Below are positions 47,737 to 52,716 of a stretch of DNA of 52,716 nt, in pieces. The first letter of the stretch is position 1. Each line of letters starts with the position of its first letter. Both the position numbers and the translations under genes were made by a program. The notes beneath the pieces were generated by a model. It was not told the DNA's origin. It saw nothing but the letters and a program-made list of their open reading frames with translations, and did not search any database. Source of the DNA: Endomicrobium sp. (GTDB taxonomy: Bacteria; Elusimicrobiota; Endomicrobiia; Endomicrobiales; Endomicrobiaceae); contig JAITOB010000011.1 in the NCBI GenBank assembly GCA_031290155.1, forward strand, positions 1-52,716, given 5' to 3'.

Positions 47737-47763
47737 AGCCTTATAAAATTTATGGGAGAATAA

Positions 47764-49488
47764 ATGAAAAGTGAAAGCTTTTTGAATTACATTGTAAAAA
47801 GAGATGGCAGTAGAGAAATATTTAATCCGAAAAAGATCGCCGCAGCCATAGCAAAAGTCGGCGAAGCTACAGGCGAATTCGATTATAAAGTGGCTGGTTT
47901 AAAAACCTTGTCTTTTTTATACGATACTATTGAATATAGGAATCATGCTGTTGAGTATGTTCGGGATATAGTTGAAGAAGTTTTACTTTCTTCCATATAT
48001 AAAAAACAGCAAAAGCGTATATTCTCTACCGTGACCAGCACAATAAAATAAGAGAAATAATGTCTGTGTACAATGTCGATTTGGTTGACCAGTATCTAAA
48101 AAATAGACTGGGGGGGGTAAATGAGAACAGTAGTATGTCTTATTCTCTTCAGGGTCTTAATAATTATATTTCTTATGAAATCAGCAAAATTTATTGGTTA
48201 AATAAAATTTATCCAGAAAATGTAAGGAAAGCGTATATAGACGGAGATTTGTATTTGCATGATTTAGGATTACTCGGTACTTATTGCGTGGGCTGGGATT
48301 TGCAAGATTTATTGTTCAGCGGTTTCAAGAGCGTATCCGGAAAAGCCGAAGCAAAAACAGCAAAACACTTTAGAACAGTGCTTGGACAGATTGTAAACTT
48401 TTTTTATACTCTTCAGGGCGAAAGCGCAGGAGCTCAGGCTTTTTCAAATTTTGATACATTGCTTGCTACTTTTATTTGTTATGACAAACTAAAATATGAA
48501 GAGATGAAGCAGGCTTTACAAGAATTTCTATTTAATGTAAATGTTCCCACAAGAGTTGGGTTCCAAACTCCTTTTACAAATTTAACTATGGATTTAACCG
48601 TTGCTCCGCATTATAAAGATGAATACGCTATAATCGGCGGTAAATATCGGGATGAAAAATACGCTCAATTCCAAAAGGAAATGAATATGTTAAACCAGGC
48701 TTTTTAGAACTAATGCTTAAAGATAATGCTAAAGGAAGAGTTTTTACATTCCCAATACCTAACTATATAATATAACGAAAGAATTTGCGCTTTATGGGGT
48801 ATAACGGCAAAATATGGGGTGCCTTATTTTGCAAATTTTATTAATTCCGATATGAAACCCGAAGATACAAGAAGTATGTGCTGCCGTTTGGATAGATAGC
48901 CGCGAGCTTCAAAAACGTGAAGGTGGGCTTTGGGGCATCCCTCTGACCGGCTCTATAGGAGTTGTTACAATTAATCTGCCAAGAATAGGTTATCTTGCTA
49001 AAAATGATACTAACTTTACGGACAGGCTTAAAATAAATATGAGAATTTCCAAAAATAATTTATATCCGTATATGAGTTTCTATTTGGGAAGGGTTAAGAA
49101 ACGTTTTAACAAATACTGGAAGAATCATTTTTCAACAATAGGCATTGTAGGATTAAACGAAGCTTGTATTAACTTGTTTGGGGAAGGAGTAGGGGGTGCA
49201 GAAGACAAAGCTTTTGGAGAAAAAATATTGGATTTTATGAGAGAAATTCTTACTCAGTACCAACAAGAAACCGGCAATAATTACAATCTTGAGGCTACCC
49301 CTGCAGAAGGAACTTCATACAGACTTGCAAGGATTGATATGCAAAAATATCCTGATATAATTTCTGCAAGTGAGAAAACTAATACTCCGTTTTACACAAA
49401 TTCGAACCAGTTGCCGGTAAATTATACTGCCGATATTTTTGAGAATCTTGATTTACAGGATTCGATGCAGACAAAGTATGCAGGCTGA
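47764..49488 (+). pseudogene. nrdD: Anaerobic (class III) ribonucleotide reductase, broken, C-terminus missing
   Basis: Reduces ribonucleotides under anoxia with a glycyl radical. Blocks: ATP-cone start KRDGSREIFNPKKIAAAIAK, YRDQHNKIREIM, SYSLQGLNNYISYEISKIYW, YLHDLGLLGTYCVGWDLQDL, LQGESAGAQAFSNFDTLLA, NVPTRVGFQTPFTNLTMDL, MCCR, LTGSIGVVTINLPRIGYLAK, and GIVGLNEACINLFGEG. It stops QTKYAG at 49488; the zinc Cys motifs and RVVGYYRPV-type glycyl-radical site are gone. At least five frameshifts plus the deletion. ATG after GGGAG, behind the riboswitch. Confidence 0.9.
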
Positions 49489-49604
49489 AGTATATAAAAT
49501 TATTGCCCCCCTAAACTCGTTTAAGAGTTTATAATGGTTTGTGCTTTAAAATATATTGTTAAGCATCGGTTTTCATGACAAATTTATATTTCGGAGGTAT
49601 AAAA

Positions 49605-50013
49605 ATGACTGTAAATGAAAATACAGTTTTAGATTTTTTAAAAAAGGGAGCCGTTATTGACGGGAGCGGTTATAACAGGCGGCGAACCAACGCTGCATAA
49701 CGATCTGTATGATTTTATAAAAAAATCAAAAATTTAAATTTTCTGATTAAGCTTGACACAAACGGGACAAATCCTGAAATTTTGAAAGAACTTATATGTA
49801 AAAAACTTATAGATTTTATAGCTATGAATATAAAATCGCCCGCTGAAAAATACAAATTATTTTTTTTAAAGGAGATTTAAATTTAATTACGCAGTCGCTG
49901 CATATAATTAAATTTTCAAATATACCGCAATTTTAGAACTACATACGATATGAATATTTTAAATGAATGAAAAACTTAACGACGAATTCAGAATATATTA
50001 TTCAGGAATGTAG
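49605..50013 (+). pseudogene. nrdG: NrdG-type radical-SAM activase, remnant without the cluster motif
   Basis: Activates NrdD by making its glycyl radical. Seen: TVLDFLKK, then AVITGGEPTLHNDLYDFIKK, FLIKLDTNGTNPEILKEL, KLIDFIAMNIKSPAEKYKLF, and a tail to 50013. This matches the middle and end of the anaerobic NrdG2/PflA-like family. The N-terminal CxxxCxxC that binds the iron-sulfur cluster is absent, lost with the end of nrdD in one deletion around 49490-49600. Oddly, a good GGAGGT site and ATG precede the remaining part. Confidence 0.75.
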
Positions 50014-50021
50014 AAATCAAC

Positions 50022-52409
50022 CTATTTTTGCAAAGATTTTATATACGTAGCGGCTCCCATAGCATCTTTAGCGTATGCATCTGCGCCAATTTCTTTTGCA
50101 AATTTTTCCGTCACCGCAGCGCCGCCTATAATGATTTTTATCGGGACATGAACTGAATTTCTTAATTTTACGATTAATTCCATTTCAGGCATTGTAGTCG
50201 TCATTAGGGCAGAAAGTCCTATTGCAATAGGCTCTACTTCGCGAGCCTTATCTATTATTGACTGAGAATCTACATTTATGCCCATATCTATGACGTCAAA
50301 CCCATAGCTTTCTAGTACAGCCCCAACTATATTTTTACCTATATCGTGCATATCGCCTTTAACCGTAGCCATTATAACTTTACCTATGGAAGACTTGTCG
50401 TCTTTTTTTAGAGTAGTCTTTACTATGGCAAAAGCCGCCTGCGCAGCTTGAGCGGACATAATTATCTGCGGTAAAAAATATTCTTTTGAAGCAAACTTTT
50501 CACCTACAAGATTTAGCGCTTTTAAGACATTGTCGTTTACTGTTTTAAAAGGATTAATAATTTGGTCTAAAATGACGGGCACAGACTCTTTATTGCCGTT
50601 TAAAACTGCAAAATAAAGCTGTTTATCTAAAGGAAGTTTTTCTGCCGCAGTTCCTGATATCTGTTTTTTAAAAGAAGCAAAAACTTCCATATATTTAACT
50701 GCGCCTTTATCTCTGTTTTCAAGTAGATTTTTAGCAAAAACGTCATTTATTTTCCAATTTTCATGAGGATTAATAATTGCAAAATCAAGTCCTGCCTCTA
50801 CGGCCATTTTTAAGAAAGTCGAATTTATTGTCTGCCTTGAAGGAAGCCCGAAAGAAATATTAGACACTCCTAAAGCGAGCTTGCATTGAGGATATATTTT
50901 TTTTGATTCTCTCATTGCTTTTAATGTTTCTTGTATTTGTTCAGGCGAAGAGCTTACAGACATAACAAGGTAATCAAAAATAATATTTTTTCTTTCAAAT
51001 CCGTAACTATCGGCAAAATTTAAAATTTTTGCAGCTATCTTTAATCTTTCTTCGGCTGTTTTTGGTATTCCATTATCATCTGTTGTTAAGGAAATTAAAG
51101 CGGCGCCGTACTTTTTTGCTATAGGCAATATTAAATCAAGTTTTTCTCGTTCGCCGTTCACAGAATTAATTATAGGTCTTCCAGTACAGTCTTTAATTGC
51201 CCGTTCTAAAGCTTTAGGATTGCTTGAGTCTATGCATAAAGGAATAGAAACTATCTCCTGTATTTGGTTTACAGCGTTTGTAAGAAGCTTTATCTCGTCC
51301 GCTCTCGGCACTCCCATATTTACATCTAAAAGGTTTGCACCGTCACTGACCTGCGAGCGCGCTTCGTCTTTTACAAGTGAAAAATTCCCATTGATCAATT
51401 CTTCTTGCAGATTTTTCCTGTTTGTAGGATTTATTCTTTCACCTATTACAACAGGTTTCTTAGTTTCATTTATGTCAATAGCCTTTATTCTTGTTGAAAG
51501 AAAATATTTATTTTTTTTGCTGCGTATATTAGGTGCTTTATTTTTTATCTCGCTGGATAAGATTTTTATAAACTCGGGATTAGTTCCGCAGCAGCCGCCA
51601 AACATATTAACTCCGTAAGAGTAAGCTTTTAAACTTGATTCAATAAATTCCTCTTTTGTTTCAGGAAAGTGCGTTTTATGGTTAATTAATACGGGCATAC
51701 CGGCATTAGGTTTAAAAGATACGGGAAGATTTGTATTGTCGCAGAGAACTTTTGCAAGTTCAGCTAAATCCTTAGAGCCGATAGAACAGTTCAATCCCAG
51801 AGCGTCAACATCTAAACTTTCCGCCATTGCAATAAAGCTTTTTAAGTCTGTCCCAGTAACTGTAGTGCCGTCTTTTGAAAAAGTCATCTGAACTATTATT
51901 GCGCCTTTAAAGTTTTCTTTTGCCGCTAAAATTGCCGCTTTCATTTCTTTTATTTCAGTCATTGTTTCAATAATTATAATATCTGCTCCGTATTTCTGAA
52001 GTAGGGACGTTTGAAATGCAAAAGCATCGTAAGCTGCGTCAAAAGATAAATTTCCAAGAGGATCAATATATTCGCCAATTGAGGAGACATCTCCCGCTAC
52101 GATAGTATCTTTAGAAATTTTTCTTATTAAATCAATACCGGACTTTATTATATCGCCAGCCTTGTTCAAAAGTCCGTGATGTTGTAATCTAATAGAATTT
52201 GCTCCAAAAGTATTCGCGAGAACTATATTTGAACCCGCATTTATGTAGGAAGAATAGATATCAGAAATTCTTTCAGGAAATTTAATATTTAACTCTTCAG
52301 GAATTACAACGTTGTCAAGATATTGCTTTTTTTGTAATTCAGTTCCCGTTGCTCCGTCCATTATCAACACACGACTTTTTAATATGTCTAAAAATCTTTG
52401 TTTATCCAT
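50022..52409 (-). CDS. metH: Cobalamin-dependent methionine synthase (MetH, no activation domain)
   Basis: Methylates homocysteine using methylcobalamin and methyltetrahydrofolate. 795 residues: homocysteine domain (MDGATGTELQKK; LGLNCSIGSKDL; GGCCGTNPEFI with zinc Cys), pterin domain (VVIGERINPTNRKNLQEEL; GANLLDVNMGVPRADEI; CIDSSNPKALERAI), cap (LPQIIMSAQAAQAAFAIV), and B12 domain with base-off His in TVKGDMHDIGKNIVGAVLES. The C-terminal SAM-dependent reactivation domain is absent, as in many anaerobes, where a separate activase may serve. No riboswitch is seen in front. Confidence 0.96.
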   Translation of the reverse strand: MDKQRFLDILKSRVLIMDGATGTELQKKQYLDNVVIPEELNIKFPERISDIYSSYINAGSNIVLANTFGANSIRLQHHGLLNKAGDIIKSGIDLIRKISKDTIVAGDVSSIGEYIDPLGNLSFDAAYDAFAFQTSLLQKYGADIIIIETMTEIKEMKAAILAAKENFKGAIIVQMTFSKDGTTVTGTDLKSFIAMAESLDVDALGLNCSIGSKDLAELAKVLCDNTNLPVSFKPNAGMPVLINHKTHFPETKEEFIESSLKAYSYGVNMFGGCCGTNPEFIKILSSEIKNKAPNIRSKKNKYFLSTRIKAIDINETKKPVVIGERINPTNRKNLQEELINGNFSLVKDEARSQVSDGANLLDVNMGVPRADEIKLLTNAVNQIQEIVSIPLCIDSSNPKALERAIKDCTGRPIINSVNGEREKLDLILPIAKKYGAALISLTTDDNGIPKTAEERLKIAAKILNFADSYGFERKNIIFDYLVMSVSSSPEQIQETLKAMRESKKIYPQCKLALGVSNISFGLPSRQTINSTFLKMAVEAGLDFAIINPHENWKINDVFAKNLLENRDKGAVKYMEVFASFKKQISGTAAEKLPLDKQLYFAVLNGNKESVPVILDQIINPFKTVNDNVLKALNLVGEKFASKEYFLPQIIMSAQAAQAAFAIVKTTLKKDDKSSIGKVIMATVKGDMHDIGKNIVGAVLESYGFDVIDMGINVDSQSIIDKAREVEPIAIGLSALMTTTMPEMELIVKLRNSVHVPIKIIIGGAAVTEKFAKEIGADAYAKDAMGAATYIKSLQK

Positions 52410-52597
52410 ACCAATATCCTTTAAATAAGCAGTATGTGAATTTTAACTGCAAATAACAGCAAAGTATAAATTTCCATTACGACATAAACATGCAATTTAT
52501 AGAAAGGATTGACATCTTAACGCCTTAAATAGAATAAAATTAATATAACAATTTAGTCTATCAAATTTGACTCTTTTAAGTCAATAATGTTATAGGT
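52410..52597. other. Gene-free stretch between metH and the IS end
   Basis: No open frame. A plus-strand TTGACA (about 52508) with TAGAAT 15 bases later looks promoter-like but leads to nothing except the IS-like end; it may belong to a lost gene. Confidence 0.4.
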
Positions 52598-52635
52598 ATT
52601 TATATACCTGACACCACAGGCCCAGGTATATAAAT
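52598..52635. repeat. 13-bp inverted repeat: two facing IS-end sequences
   Basis: ATTTATATACCTG (52598-52610) is the exact inverse of CAGGTATATAAAT (52623-52635), with 12 bases between. Taking GGTATATAAAT as the IS tip, this is two tips pointing away from each other, separated by 16 bases (TGACACCA then CAGGCCCA). No transposase is recognisable left of it, so the left tip may be a solo or deleted copy. Confidence 0.8.
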
Positions 52636-52716
52636 GATTTCATAATAAAAGGAAAAATGAAAAGAGTATGACACAGAAGAAAAGTGTCGTGATTATTTTG
52701 TGAAGCAACGTTGGAA
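52617..52716. repeat. 100-bp inverted terminal repeat, right copy
   Basis: Exact reverse complement of 20-119. The same 8 bases CAGGCCCA stand just outside the IS tip GGTATATAAATG, although no tRNA lies beside them here. Identity runs to the window's last base. Confidence 0.9.
52657..52716 (+). mobile_element. IS1595/ISXO2-like transposase, N-terminus only, cut by window edge
   Basis: Same sequence as the left-end copy, on the plus strand: ATG at 52657 after AAAGG, then one base out of frame EYDTEEKCRDYFVKQRW to the window end. Carries the identical extra A after the start. See the left copy for the family reasoning. Confidence 0.6.

Noticed and set aside
52500-52530. Promoter TTGACA..TAGAAT on the plus strand
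   Set aside because: Spacing of 15 is poor and no gene follows except the IS end; in DNA this AT-rich such matches are expected.
1-52716. CRISPR array, rRNA operon, prophage or toxin-antitoxin module
   Set aside because: Looked for regular direct repeats, rRNA sequence, phage structural genes and small paired genes; none seen.

Overview
The window is AT-rich bacterial DNA that looks like one assembled contig from an eroding, host-restricted genome. Gene content and order fit an Endomicrobia-type (Elusimicrobiota) symbiont such as those of termite-gut flagellates; that placement is inference, because no rRNA is present. Examples are the run rph-rdgB-tRNA-gmk-rpoZ-coaC-coaB-udg-priA, the run M50 protease-trpS-scpA-scpB, a divergent cell-wall operon ftsX-envC-ctpA, and B12-dependent metH beside a B12 riboswitch. 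About 26 genes are intact, nearly all in translation, tRNA modification, replication/repair, chromosome segregation, CoA/NAD/methionine metabolism or envelope growth. About 24 others are recognisable pseudogenes, mostly broken by 1-base changes in A or T runs, with some nonsense codons and internal deletions.

Layout. Ends: both ends carry the same 100-bp sequence in inverted orientation, encoding the N-terminus of an IS1595/ISXO2-like transposase; the left copy abuts a tRNA-Ile2(CAU) gene exactly at its 3' end. 0.6-12.3 kb, minus strand: nadE, crcB remnant, priA, uracil-DNA glycosylase, separate coaB and coaC, an omega-like subunit, gmk, tRNA-Pro, broken rdgB, rph, valS. 12.5-18.2 kb: a dead biotin locus on the plus strand (fabG-like, fabF-like, bioF, bioD, bioA), interrupted by a minus-strand pair, a dead cyclophilin and an intact DJ-1/PfpI gene. 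18.2-20.4 kb: remnants of an unrecognised protein family in two diverged copies, and a truncated dus. 20.4-26.6 kb, minus: tsaD, a small membrane-anchored protein, ctpA, envC, ftsX, then dead glgA and a dead response regulator. 27.1-31.9 kb: two large dead signalling genes, an FHA/VCBS-repeat protein and a Ser/Thr kinase with PEGA repeats and a zinc ribbon. 32.0-35.4 kb, minus: scpB, scpA, trpS, M50 protease. 35.6-39.2 kb, plus: mnmG, dead EFR1 ferrodoxin, dead SemiSWEET, rsmG. 39.3-41.4 kb: a dead PAS histidine kinase and a dead tRNA-dependent cyclodipeptide synthase. 41.4-44.8 kb, minus: hisS, DUF502 protein, phosphohexomutase. 45.2-50.0 kb, plus: dead MATE pump, nadA, cobalamin riboswitch with terminator, dead nrdD and nrdG. 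50.0-52.4 kb, minus: metH.

How it works together. The intact set supports protein synthesis, envelope growth, NAD de novo synthesis/amidation and methionine synthesis using cobalamin. The lost set is signalling (kinase, FHA protein, two-component parts), storage (glgA), biotin synthesis, transport (MATE, SemiSWEET, CrcB), nucleotide house-cleaning (rdgB) and a secondary-metabolite enzyme (CDPS). The riboswitch-controlled, B12-independent ribonucleotide reductase is dead while B12-dependent MetH is intact, suggesting steady cobalamin supply. The most notable items are the CDPS remnant, the kinase-PEGA / FHA-VCBS gene pair, and the IS end that coincides with the tRNA-Ile2 3' end. All functional statements come from reading translations by eye; no database search was run.
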